This document shows, in pieces, positions 42,933 through 50,937 of a stretch of 64,000 nucleotides of DNA. The notes beneath the pieces are model-generated. The model ran no database searches and had not been told where the DNA came from. It was given only the letters and a program-made list of their open reading frames with translations. Within the stretch, counting starts at the first letter, position 1. Every line of letters starts with the position of its first letter. The position numbers and the translations under genes were made by a program. The DNA is from JAFGPL01 sp963781805 (GTDB lineage: Bacteria; Bacteroidota; Bacteroidia; Bacteroidales; UBA10428), in the NCBI GenBank assembly GCA_963781805.1, contig CAWAHF010000004.1, forward strand, positions 4,898,001-4,962,000, read 5' to 3'.

Positions 42933-44627
42933 ATGAAGAACAATTTGCGTAACCTGCCAAATCGATTCGGAAATCTGTTCCTGATCATTTTATCGGTTTT
43001 TTATTTCAGCTGTACTTCCCGAAATAATTCGGACAAACCCGTCCCGGTTATAGAGAAGAGGGGTAAAGCAGTTCAATTGATAGTAGATGGAAAACCATGG
43101 CTGGCACTGGCAGGTGAGTTACATAATTCAAGCTCATCCAGCAGCGAATATATGAAGGATATCTGGCCTGGGCTGGAACAATCGGGAATGAATACTGTTC
43201 TGGCAGGAGTTGAATGGTTGTTGATTGAACCCGAAGAAGGTAAATTCAATTTTACGGTGGTGGATGATGTGCTGGAATCGGCACGAAAACATCACCTGCG
43301 ATTAATATTATTATGGTTTGGTTCCTGGAAAAACGGACAATCACATTATCCGCCTGAATGGGTTAAAGAAAACTATATTCGTTTTCCCAGGGCAAAATTG
43401 AAAGACGGAAAAAGTCTTGAGATTCTAACCCCGTTTTCGATTGAAAATTTTAACCAGGATGCAGCCGCGTTGATTGCTTTGATGAAACATCTGAAAGAAA
43501 CAGACTCTGAACAACGAACTGTCATTATGATGCAGGTGGAAAATGAGGTAGGCATCCTGGGGGCTTCCCGGGATTATAGCAATCTGGCAGATACAGCATA
43601 CAATAAGCCTGTTCCTCTTATGCTGTCTGAATATCTTTCCATACACAAAGACCGCCTTTTACCGGAATTGGCAAAGGCTTGGTCATCCAACGGTTTTAAG
43701 GCAAAAGGAACCTGGGAGGATTTATTTGGTAAGAATCTGATGACGGACGAGATTTTTATGGCGTGGCAGTATGCTACGTATATTGACCGGTTGGTGATGC
43801 TGGCAAAAACCGAATACCCGATCCCGATGTATGTCAATGCTTGGATAATTCAGCCCACAGATAAACAGCCTGGGGATTATCCAAGCGGCGGACCACAGGC
43901 ACATGTGTTGGATATTTGGAGGGCAGGGGCGCCGCATATGGATTTATATTGTCCAGATATATACTTGCCAAATTTTACAGAAATATGTAAGATGTATACA
44001 CGGAACAAGAATACCCTTTTTATTCCTGAATCCAGGGCTGGTGAGCAGGGGGTCGGACAGTTATTTTACGCCATTGGCAGACATAAGGCAATCGGTTACT
44101 CTCCTTTTGGATTTGAAAACCGGGTAAAGGACATGGTGAATGGACCCATACCAAAAGCGTATAAACTCCTGGCCGGCATGGCTCCGATAATACTCGATGC
44201 CCAGAGCAAAGGAACAATTACAGGAGTATTGTTGAAAAAAGATATCCACCCATCAGAAGAAATAGAGATTGGAGGATACAAATTACTAATTGAATTATTG
44301 AAAAGCAGGTATTCGGATACAGTTCCCGAACAAGGGTATGGAATTATAATAAATTCGGCTGTTGATGAATATATCATTGCAGGCAAAAATATCCAGATTT
44401 CTTTTTCACCTTCCACCGAAGGTCCTGCTATTGCTGCACTGGCATGGGTGGATGAAGGAAGATTTGATGATGGGAAATGGATACCACGCAGAAGGTTAAA
44501 CGGGGATGCCATTATGCTGGATTATCATCTGGCAAATAAAGCTGAAGAAAATAAAACGGGTACCGGACTGAAATTTACCGGAGATGACAGAATGATTCAG
44601 CATGTGAAGCTTTATCGTTACGAATAG
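42933..44627 (+). CDS. GH35-like beta-galactosidase lipoprotein (DUF5597-type)
   Basis: With the ATG at 42933 the protein has 564 residues and a lipobox (VFYFSC, Cys at about residue 27). The GH35/GH42-type barrel opens with AVQLIVDGKPWLALAGELHNSSSSS. The acid/base is E205 in MQVENEVG and the probable nucleophile E366 in FIPESRAGE. The C-terminal beta domain corresponds to DUF5597. Substrate is probably a beta-galactoside or related side chain of a plant or algal polysaccharide. It is followed by the CBM9/PKD gene after 74 bases and is divergent from the arabinofuranosidase, so the three likely act together. Confidence 0.85.
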   Translation: MKNNLRNLPNRFGNLFLIILSVFYFSCTSRNNSDKPVPVIEKRGKAVQLIVDGKPWLALAGELHNSSSSSSEYMKDIWPGLEQSGMNTVLAGVEWLLIEPEEGKFNFTVVDDVLESARKHHLRLILLWFGSWKNGQSHYPPEWVKENYIRFPRAKLKDGKSLEILTPFSIENFNQDAAALIALMKHLKETDSEQRTVIMMQVENEVGILGASRDYSNLADTAYNKPVPLMLSEYLSIHKDRLLPELAKAWSSNGFKAKGTWEDLFGKNLMTDEIFMAWQYATYIDRLVMLAKTEYPIPMYVNAWIIQPTDKQPGDYPSGGPQAHVLDIWRAGAPHMDLYCPDIYLPNFTEICKMYTRNKNTLFIPESRAGEQGVGQLFYAIGRHKAIGYSPFGFENRVKDMVNGPIPKAYKLLAGMAPIILDAQSKGTITGVLLKKDIHPSEEIEIGGYKLLIELLKSRYSDTVPEQGYGIIINSAVDEYIIAGKNIQISFSPSTEGPAIAALAWVDEGRFDDGKWIPRRRLNGDAIMLDYHLANKAEENKTGTGLKFTGDDRMIQHVKLYRYE

Positions 44628-44701
44628 ATTCGGATAAGAAATCTTATAACATATAATGATAATAATACTATCAACTTATTAATATAAATGGAGGCTCGCG
44701 T

Positions 44702-45826
44702 ATGAAGTTCAAACGGGGAATAATGATATCAGGCCTAATCGTATCAACAATTTGTACATTTGGTCTCGATAAAGATACCACTTACCGGATTTTTCAGTTT
44801 CCGGCCAATGCTATTCCGCGTATCGACGGGAATACAGCTGACTGGGACATGGTCCCTCAAAGCTATGTGATTGGCATGAATCAGCTAAGCGATGATACAG
44901 GCAAGCATAAAAAGAATGATACAACCTCCCTGAATGTGCGTGTAAAAGTGGGGTGGGTAAAGGGATTGAACAGACTCTATTTTTTGTACGAGGCATACGA
45001 TGATTACTGGGATTTCAATCAGACCGGATTACACAATGACACCTACGAGGTAGTTGTAGACGGTGATTTATCCGGTGGACCACTCATTGATATTTCTCAC
45101 CGGGATGTCTGGACCCCTGAAGCAGTGGGGCTGTATATGTCCAAACCTGACCAGCGGATTGACCCGATGGAAGATCACTGGAACAGGCATGGCGTGCATG
45201 CGCAGAACTACCACATTTTCACACCTGTTGAAGGAAAAGACTGGGCGCTTGTCTGGGGAGTACAGCCCTGGATAAAAGAATTACCTTATGCCAATGCTGC
45301 ATATAATTATGATTTCAAACCCGGCGAATCCGGTAAGCTCATTTTGGAATTCTGGATTACTCCGTTTGATTATGCAGGTTCGGAAGGGCCGGTGAGAGCA
45401 GTTGAATCTGTTCTAAAGGAAAATAAAATCATTGGTTTGTGCTGGGCGGTTATCGATTATGATGATGTAAACATTAAGGAAAACAATGGCTTCTGGAATC
45501 TTTCCTCAAAACATACTATGTATGGAAATGCATCACAACTGTGTGCATTCAGATTGATGCCCTTGGAAAAACAATTTTTAAAACCCATTGAAGCGCAGTG
45601 GTCATTCAAAGTTGTTGATATGGACAGACGGCTTGTAGCCTTTAAGGATTTATCGTATGGAAACATTACCTCATGGAAATGGGATTTTGGAGATGGTACG
45701 TTTTCTGAAGAACCAAATCCAATTCATCAATATGACAGGGGAAAAGATTATGTTGTTACCCTTTATATTGAGGGACCCGAAGGAAAATCCAGAAGATCCA
45801 AAGTATGGGATGTTTCAGTGAGATAA
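44702..45826 (+). CDS. Secreted CBM9-like and PKD domain protein
   Basis: A 374-residue protein with a signal peptide (about 1-20). The first 260 residues form a CBM9/DOMON-like sandwich (IPRIDGNTADWDMVPQSYVIG, LYFLYEAYDDYWDF, DTYEVVVDGDLSGG). The C-terminal 80 residues are a PKD domain (FKDLSYGNITSWKWDFGDGTFS). No catalytic motif and no T9SS tail. A perfect Shine-Dalgarno GGAGG (44690-44694) lies seven bases before the ATG, rare in this phylum. It probably binds sugars for the neighbouring glycosidases. Confidence 0.8.
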   Translation: MKFKRGIMISGLIVSTICTFGLDKDTTYRIFQFPANAIPRIDGNTADWDMVPQSYVIGMNQLSDDTGKHKKNDTTSLNVRVKVGWVKGLNRLYFLYEAYDDYWDFNQTGLHNDTYEVVVDGDLSGGPLIDISHRDVWTPEAVGLYMSKPDQRIDPMEDHWNRHGVHAQNYHIFTPVEGKDWALVWGVQPWIKELPYANAAYNYDFKPGESGKLILEFWITPFDYAGSEGPVRAVESVLKENKIIGLCWAVIDYDDVNIKENNGFWNLSSKHTMYGNASQLCAFRLMPLEKQFLKPIEAQWSFKVVDMDRRLVAFKDLSYGNITSWKWDFGDGTFSEEPNPIHQYDRGKDYVVTLYIEGPEGKSRRSKVWDVSVR

Positions 45827-45833
45827 TGCAATA

Positions 45834-46274
45834 TTAATTATCAAACTTCGAAAACCGTTCACTCAGGGCGAAGAAAAAATCACATTCAGTGGTTGCATTT
45901 AAATCGCTGTCTGAACCGTGAACTGCGTTTTTTTCGATAGATTGCGCAAACAGCTTTCGAATGGTACCTTCTTGTGCTTTTGTCGGATCTGTATTGCCGA
46001 TAAGATTACGGTATTCTTCAACAGCATTTTCCTTTTCGAGGATTGCCACAACTACCGGTCCTGAAGTCATAAAATTTATAAGTCCCTCGAAAAAAGGTTT
46101 TCCATTATGCACCGAATAGAATTTTTCCGCCATTTTCCGTGTAATTGAGATCAATTTAATTGCTGCGATGTGAAATCCGTTTGCATTTATTTTAGCCAGG
46201 ATGGGGCCGATATATTCATTAGCCACAGCGCCTGGTTTAATAATTGTAAGAGTTTTTGTTCCTGCCATATACAT
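45834..46274 (-). CDS. ndk: Nucleoside-diphosphate kinase
   Basis: A 146-residue protein beginning KTLTIIKPGAV, with the active-site block NAVHGSDSDLNA containing the phosphohistidine, and DFFF near the end. It transfers the gamma phosphate of ATP to NDPs through a phospho-His intermediate. The start may be the first or third codon (M-Y-M-A-G). It is convergent with the CBM9/PKD gene, with an eight-base gap. Confidence 0.96.
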   Translation of the reverse strand: MYMAGTKTLTIIKPGAVANEYIGPILAKINANGFHIAAIKLISITRKMAEKFYSVHNGKPFFEGLINFMTSGPVVVAILEKENAVEEYRNLIGNTDPTKAQEGTIRKLFAQSIEKNAVHGSDSDLNATTECDFFFALSERFSKFDN

Positions 46275-46503
46275 TGAATTTGTGAATGGCTAAAATATAA
46301 AAATTTATAATTGCACCCATTCTGAAATCAGTTTTTTATATATTTGATTTTCGATCACAGATTGGAGACTTTCTATTCAGTATTGCCTGTTTTAACCTGA
46401 CTGGCTGGATTTGCAGGGATAGTTTTCATTTCCGGACCGAGGAATAAATTATATACTTCCGTGTTTTTAAAGTTGATTCTTATAGGTTTTGTAACTGATT
46501 AGC

Positions 46504-47541
46504 ATGTCGAAAAGCAGGGTAAAGAAAGGAAAAAGCAACATAAAAAAATTACTGTCGGAAGGAAAACGGAAGATAGTGATTATTGCGCATGTCAATCCCG
46601 ATGGTGATGCCATTGGTTCTTCATTGGCGTTGGGAAGAATTTTATCCAATCTCGGTCATGAAACCGGGATTATCACACCCAATGTATATCCCGAATTTTT
46701 GCAGTGGATGCCAGGAAACAGTGAGATTGTGATTTTTAACAATGCTCAGAAAACTGCAAGACAACTGATACAATCCTCAGAAATTATTTTTTGTTTAGAT
46801 TTCAACAACCTTACACGTGTTAAACAGATAAATGAGTTGGTTGAACAGTCGAAGGCGACAAAGGTAATGATTGATCATCATCCGACAGAAGAGTTTTTTA
46901 CACCGATAGTTTATTCTGATACAAATGCAAGCTCTACTGCCGAATTAATTTATGACTTTGTTCGTGAGCTTGGTTTTGAAAATGCGATTGACAAAGAGGC
47001 TGCCACATGTTTGTATGCCGGAATTATGACCGATACAGGATGTTTCAGTTATAATTCGTCGAATCCGCATACATACAAGGTCGTGGCCAGATTGCTTGAA
47101 TATGGAATTGATAAGGATAATGTTTATTATAAAGTATATGATAATTTTTCAGGTAGCCGGATGAAATTGCTGGGTTACATACTCAACGAGAAAATGGAGA
47201 TTTATGAAAAGTACAATACAGCTATACTCAGTCTGACAAAGGAGGATCAGAAAAGATACAAATTTCAGCCGGGCGATTCGGATGGTTTTGTAAATTATCC
47301 ACTATCAATAAAAAATATCCGTTTTTCAGTGCTATTTGTCGAAAAGGAGGATCTTATTAAATTATCCCTCAGATCGAAAGGGAATTTTGCAACTAACAAA
47401 TTTGCGGAACAACATTTTAACGGTGGCGGACATCTGAATGCTTCGGGCGGTGAAAATTATGCCTCTATGGAAGAAACATTGAAAAAATTCAGAGATATAC
47501 TGGTAACTTACGAAAGGGATCTTACGAATGAAACTGCTTAA
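46504..47541 (+). CDS. nrnA: Bifunctional oligoribonuclease / PAP phosphatase NrnA
   Basis: A 345-residue DHH-family phosphodiesterase: VNPDGDAIGSS (about 32-42), LDFNNLTR, DHHPTEEF, TDTGCFSYNSSNP, and the DHHA1 tail HFNGGGHLNASGG. NrnA degrades nanoRNAs and converts 3'-phosphoadenosine 5'-phosphate to AMP. Its stop overlaps the start of the following FKBP lipoprotein gene by 14 bases, an operon arrangement known in Bacteroidota. Confidence 0.92.
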   Translation: MSKSRVKKGKSNIKKLLSEGKRKIVIIAHVNPDGDAIGSSLALGRILSNLGHETGIITPNVYPEFLQWMPGNSEIVIFNNAQKTARQLIQSSEIIFCLDFNNLTRVKQINELVEQSKATKVMIDHHPTEEFFTPIVYSDTNASSTAELIYDFVRELGFENAIDKEAATCLYAGIMTDTGCFSYNSSNPHTYKVVARLLEYGIDKDNVYYKVYDNFSGSRMKLLGYILNEKMEIYEKYNTAILSLTKEDQKRYKFQPGDSDGFVNYPLSIKNIRFSVLFVEKEDLIKLSLRSKGNFATNKFAEQHFNGGGHLNASGGENYASMEETLKKFRDILVTYERDLTNETA

Positions 47542-48061
47542 ATTTATATCAATTATCTTTTTATTTGTATTGTCAGCTTTAGCTTGCAGACAGAGATCCG
47601 ACACATCACACGAAAAACAGGCTTTGTCAAATCCGGAAAATCTGGTAAAAGCCAATAAAATTCTTGTCAGAAAAGATTCCGTAAAAATAGCCGCTTATGT
47701 AAAAAGAAGAAACTGGGAAATGAGTGAAACTGAAACCGGTCTCTGGTACATGATTTATGAGAATGGTAAGGGCCCCCTGGCAAAAAAGGGTGAAGTGGCT
47801 ACTATTAACTATAAAATTTCGCTTCTTGACGGAACTGAATGTTACAGTTCGGATGATCTCGGCCCAAAAATTTTTAAAATCGGACAGGGTGGGGTTGAGT
47901 CGGGACTCGAAGAGGGAATTTTGTTTATGCATGTGGGTGATAAAGCCCGTTTTATTATGCCGCCGCATCTGGCTCACGGTTTGATAGGGGATGAGAAAAG
48001 GATTCCGGCCAGGGCTATCATTCTGTATGAGGTAGAATTAATAAAATTGAATGAAAATTAA
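47528..48061 (+). CDS. FKBP-type peptidyl-prolyl isomerase lipoprotein (GldI-like)
   Basis: A 177-residue lipoprotein (lipobox ALAC, Cys at about 20). An FKBP domain occupies the C-terminal half (GKGPLAKKGEVATINYKISLLDGTECYSS, VESGLEEGILFMHVGDKARFIMPPHLAHG, PARAIILYEVELIKL). Size, lipidation and location after nrnA match GldI, the lipoprotein needed for gliding and T9SS assembly in Flavobacterium. That role is not implied here without the other gld genes. First of three FKBP-like lipoproteins in a row. Confidence 0.85.
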   Translation: MKLLKFISIIFLFVLSALACRQRSDTSHEKQALSNPENLVKANKILVRKDSVKIAAYVKRRNWEMSETETGLWYMIYENGKGPLAKKGEVATINYKISLLDGTECYSSDDLGPKIFKIGQGGVESGLEEGILFMHVGDKARFIMPPHLAHGLIGDEKRIPARAIILYEVELIKLNEN

Positions 48062-48071
48062 TTTTAAATAG

Positions 48072-48938
48072 ATGAACAGGCTTACAGGTATTCTTTTAAT
48101 TGCAGTATTCTTGGCGGGTTGCTTTAATCAACACTCCAAATATCCCGGCTTTTCCAAAGGAAAGGACGGCATCTTTTTTCAATTGCAAAGAATAGGTGAG
48201 AATACTGAAAAAGCCAAACCGGGTGATTATGTAACGGCAAATATCGTTTATAAAACCATGAATGACTCGGTATTTTTTACAGGTGTAAGAAAACTACAGG
48301 TTACCGAACCCGAATACAAAGGTAGTATCGACAGGTGTTTCATGATGCTAAGCGAAAAAGAGAGCGCTACATTCATCATTTCAGCTTCCGATTTTTTTCA
48401 TAAAACCCTGCAATCAGACATGCCTTCCTTTTTAAAGGAAGGGGATATGATGAAAGTTACATTAGATATTAATGCGATTCAAACGAACGAACAATATCTC
48501 AAAGAAAAGGAGGCCTTCCTGCATTGGATAGAAGATTTTGGAGATTATGAAAAAGTAATATTAAATCAATTTCTCGATCAGAAAAAACTAAATGTAGAAC
48601 CCGTAAAAAACGGTTTGTATCGCATCGTATTAAAAGAGGGGAAAGGAAAATTAATAGAGCCGGGCGATACCATCACCATTAACTATGAAGGAAAATTCCT
48701 CGATGGAAAATTTTTCGATTCCACGATAAAAAGAAATCAGCCTTTCCAGTTTGTGTATGGCACTGAATGGCAGGTTATTAAAGGGCTCGAAGATGCATTA
48801 TCATTGATGAAAGAGGGTGAAAAATCGCTGTTTATTCTTCCTTCGGAACTGGCCTTTGGGGAAGAGGGTTCATCAACCGGGATTATTCCTCCTTATACTT
48901 CACTAATTTACGAGGTGGAAGTATTAAAAATAAATTAA
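48072..48938 (+). CDS. FKBP-type peptidyl-prolyl isomerase lipoprotein
   Basis: A 288-residue lipoprotein (FLAGC, Cys about 17) with two FKBP-related domains. The N-terminal one (about 35-140, AKPGDYVTANIVYKTMNDSVFF) is degenerate. The C-terminal one (about 190-288, LIEPGDTITINYEGKFLDGKFFDS, GLEDALSLMKEGEKSLFILP) retains the folding-isomerase pattern. It starts ten bases after the previous gene and is probably a periplasmic or outer-membrane folding factor. Confidence 0.85.
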   Translation: MNRLTGILLIAVFLAGCFNQHSKYPGFSKGKDGIFFQLQRIGENTEKAKPGDYVTANIVYKTMNDSVFFTGVRKLQVTEPEYKGSIDRCFMMLSEKESATFIISASDFFHKTLQSDMPSFLKEGDMMKVTLDINAIQTNEQYLKEKEAFLHWIEDFGDYEKVILNQFLDQKKLNVEPVKNGLYRIVLKEGKGKLIEPGDTITINYEGKFLDGKFFDSTIKRNQPFQFVYGTEWQVIKGLEDALSLMKEGEKSLFILPSELAFGEEGSSTGIIPPYTSLIYEVEVLKIN

Positions 48939-49195
48939 TCGGAAATCGAAGCAACTTTTTTTCTATTATAACATCATTAAATATGTAGTGTATATTTTTG
49001 GCAGGTAGTATTTTTTATAACATCCTGAATTAACAATCTGATTTGAAGAACCAATCAGCCTTCATGGGAAAAAAAATCAGGTTAATTCCGGGATTTAGTT
49101 ATAATTTTGTCAACTAAATACTGATTTTTATAAACGACATAATAAACGCGTCTGTTTTAAGTTTAACAATATATTCACATCGTAATTATAATAGA

Positions 49196-50200
49196 ATGAA
49201 GAATTTATTTTTAGCAACTTTAGTTTTTGGTATGGCAACAGCTATGTTATCAGGATGTAATCTGAACAACGACTGGGAAGAAAAGGAGAAGGATGAAATC
49301 AGCACGTTGGAAAAACATATAACCGATCTAAAGGCACAGGGTGCTGTGATTGAAGATAAGGAAATAGCTTCCTATACAATGTATTTTGAAAATCTTGGCG
49401 ATTTTGCCACCCCGGGAATATCACCTGTTGGCAATGATTATATTATTATAGACTATGTAAGAAGAGAACTTTCGGGTGAAATCATTTACACAAATTATGA
49501 TTCGCTGATGTCATCATGGACCTTGTTTAACAGCAATAAAGACAGTTATAGTCATTACTTGTTTGTTCCCGTAAAAATTATATTCGGATACAATACTGTT
49601 GGTTTTAATGCCGGAGTGAGCTTAATGCATGAAGGTCAGAAGGCAAGGTTTTATATGCCCTCGGGTCTTGCATTTCACGATCATGTTTCAATTATAGACG
49701 AAGTAAAACTGTATAAGGTAATTCCCGATATTGTTTCATATGATTCCACACAGGTTGAATGGTTCGCAAGTACAAATGGACTGGATGAATCAACCTATAT
49801 CGCTGCCGACAATATTTTTTATAAAGAAATTGCTCCCGGTGATACAACAATTGATATCGCTGCAACAGATTCGCTTGAAATAAAATTTGTTGCTTATTAC
49901 CTGCAGGAAGAAAGTCTTATAAAATTCGATTCTATCTGGGGTACATCCGATCAGGATTATGTGGTAATTCCTTCAACAAGATCAAAGGTAGAAGGATTTA
50001 TTCCGGACGGCTATGCTCCCTTAACCAAAGGTTTTGCAGCTACCATGGATACGGTTGCCATTGGCACCGAAGCCCTGTTAGTGGTTCCTTATACCAAAGG
50101 GTATGGAACGGGAGGTCTCAGACAGGCTACACTTAATTATACTGTTGTGCCTGATTATACCTCACTGGTTTATAGATTCAAGGTAATTGGTAAAAAATAG
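49196..50200 (+). CDS. FKBP-like lipoprotein, divergent
   Basis: A 334-residue lipoprotein (LSGC, Cys about 21). Two FKBP-like halves can be traced (GNDYIIIDYVRRELSGEIIYTN with FNAGVSLMHEGQKARFYMPSGLAFHD; IEIKFVAYYLQEESLIKFDS-like with FIPDGYAPLTKGFAATMDTVAIGTEALLVVP). The aromatic active-site residues are poorly kept, so it may bind peptides without isomerase activity. It is separated from the preceding gene by 257 bases, in which a TATTTTTG box (48993-49000) is the only promoter-like signal. Confidence 0.7.
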   Translation: MKNLFLATLVFGMATAMLSGCNLNNDWEEKEKDEISTLEKHITDLKAQGAVIEDKEIASYTMYFENLGDFATPGISPVGNDYIIIDYVRRELSGEIIYTNYDSLMSSWTLFNSNKDSYSHYLFVPVKIIFGYNTVGFNAGVSLMHEGQKARFYMPSGLAFHDHVSIIDEVKLYKVIPDIVSYDSTQVEWFASTNGLDESTYIAADNIFYKEIAPGDTTIDIAATDSLEIKFVAYYLQEESLIKFDSIWGTSDQDYVVIPSTRSKVEGFIPDGYAPLTKGFAATMDTVAIGTEALLVVPYTKGYGTGGLRQATLNYTVVPDYTSLVYRFKVIGKK

Positions 50201-50212
50201 AAAAGATAAGAA

Positions 50213-50914
50213 TTATCGTTTCTGAAGAATAAAAATAGCCGGACGCTTATGAAGCTCCGGTTTTTTTGTTTTCCAATGTTTTACAGGTTTTGTTTCGATA
50301 AATTCGGTATCAAGCGTGATATCTGTAGCAATACACAAAAGGGTATCCGGATGACAACATTCAAGAATATCATTCAGTAACTGGTTATTCCTGTAGGGCG
50401 CTTCAAAGAAGATTTGGGACTGTCGCTCCTGGAACGATCTGGCTTCGAGTTGCCTGATACGATGGATTCGTTCCGGTTTTTTCACCGGCAGATAACCCGT
50501 AAATGCAAAATTCTGCCCGTTAAGTCCCGATGCCATCATGGCCATTAATACGGAAGAGGGCCCGACGAGAGGAATAACTTTTATTCCTTTTTTATGCGCG
50601 ATATTAACAATATCAGCTCCCGGATCTGCAATGCAGGGAACACCGGCTTCAGAAAGAATGCCGATATTTGACCGGTCAATTGGGTATAAAAACTTTTCAA
50701 GATCTTCAACCGGTGTATGTTTATTTAATAGAAAAAAAGTAAGATCATCTACAGGTTTTATCAATCCTGCTTTAAGTAAAAATCTTCGGGCGGTTCGTTC
50801 ATTCTCAACTATAAAGAAATCGATTTGATTAATCATATTTTTTATCAACGCTGGAATTACGTTCTCAACGGGTGAGTCTCCAATAGTCGAGGGTATCAGG
50901 TAAAGGCTGTTCAT
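50213..50914 (-). CDS. SAM-dependent methyltransferase, tetrapyrrole-methylase fold (RsmI-like)
   Basis: A 233-residue protein with the RsmI-type pattern: LYLIPSTIGDSP, IGILSEAGVPCIADPGADIV, VIPLVGPSSVLMAMMASGLNGQNFAFTGYLP and FFEAPYRN. RsmI 2'-O-methylates C1402 of 16S rRNA. The Bacteroidota short form seen here differs from canonical RsmI in its N-terminus (LYLIPSTIGD instead of LYVVATPIGN), so the rRNA role is likely but not certain. It lies 23 bases downstream of the TMTC-like gene on the same strand. Confidence 0.82.
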   Translation of the reverse strand: MNSLYLIPSTIGDSPVENVIPALIKNMINQIDFFIVENERTARRFLLKAGLIKPVDDLTFFLLNKHTPVEDLEKFLYPIDRSNIGILSEAGVPCIADPGADIVNIAHKKGIKVIPLVGPSSVLMAMMASGLNGQNFAFTGYLPVKKPERIHRIRQLEARSFQERQSQIFFEAPYRNNQLLNDILECCHPDTLLCIATDITLDTEFIETKPVKHWKTKKPELHKRPAIFILQKR

Positions 50915-50937
50915 TTGGTTAATTGCTTTAGTTGGGA

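Noticed and set aside
44096..44512. 138-codon frame opposite the GH35-like gene
   Set aside because: It is antisense to a well-supported glycosidase and has no start context or family resemblance; the same applies to the frames at 20635-20970, 27642-27926 and 41253-41675.
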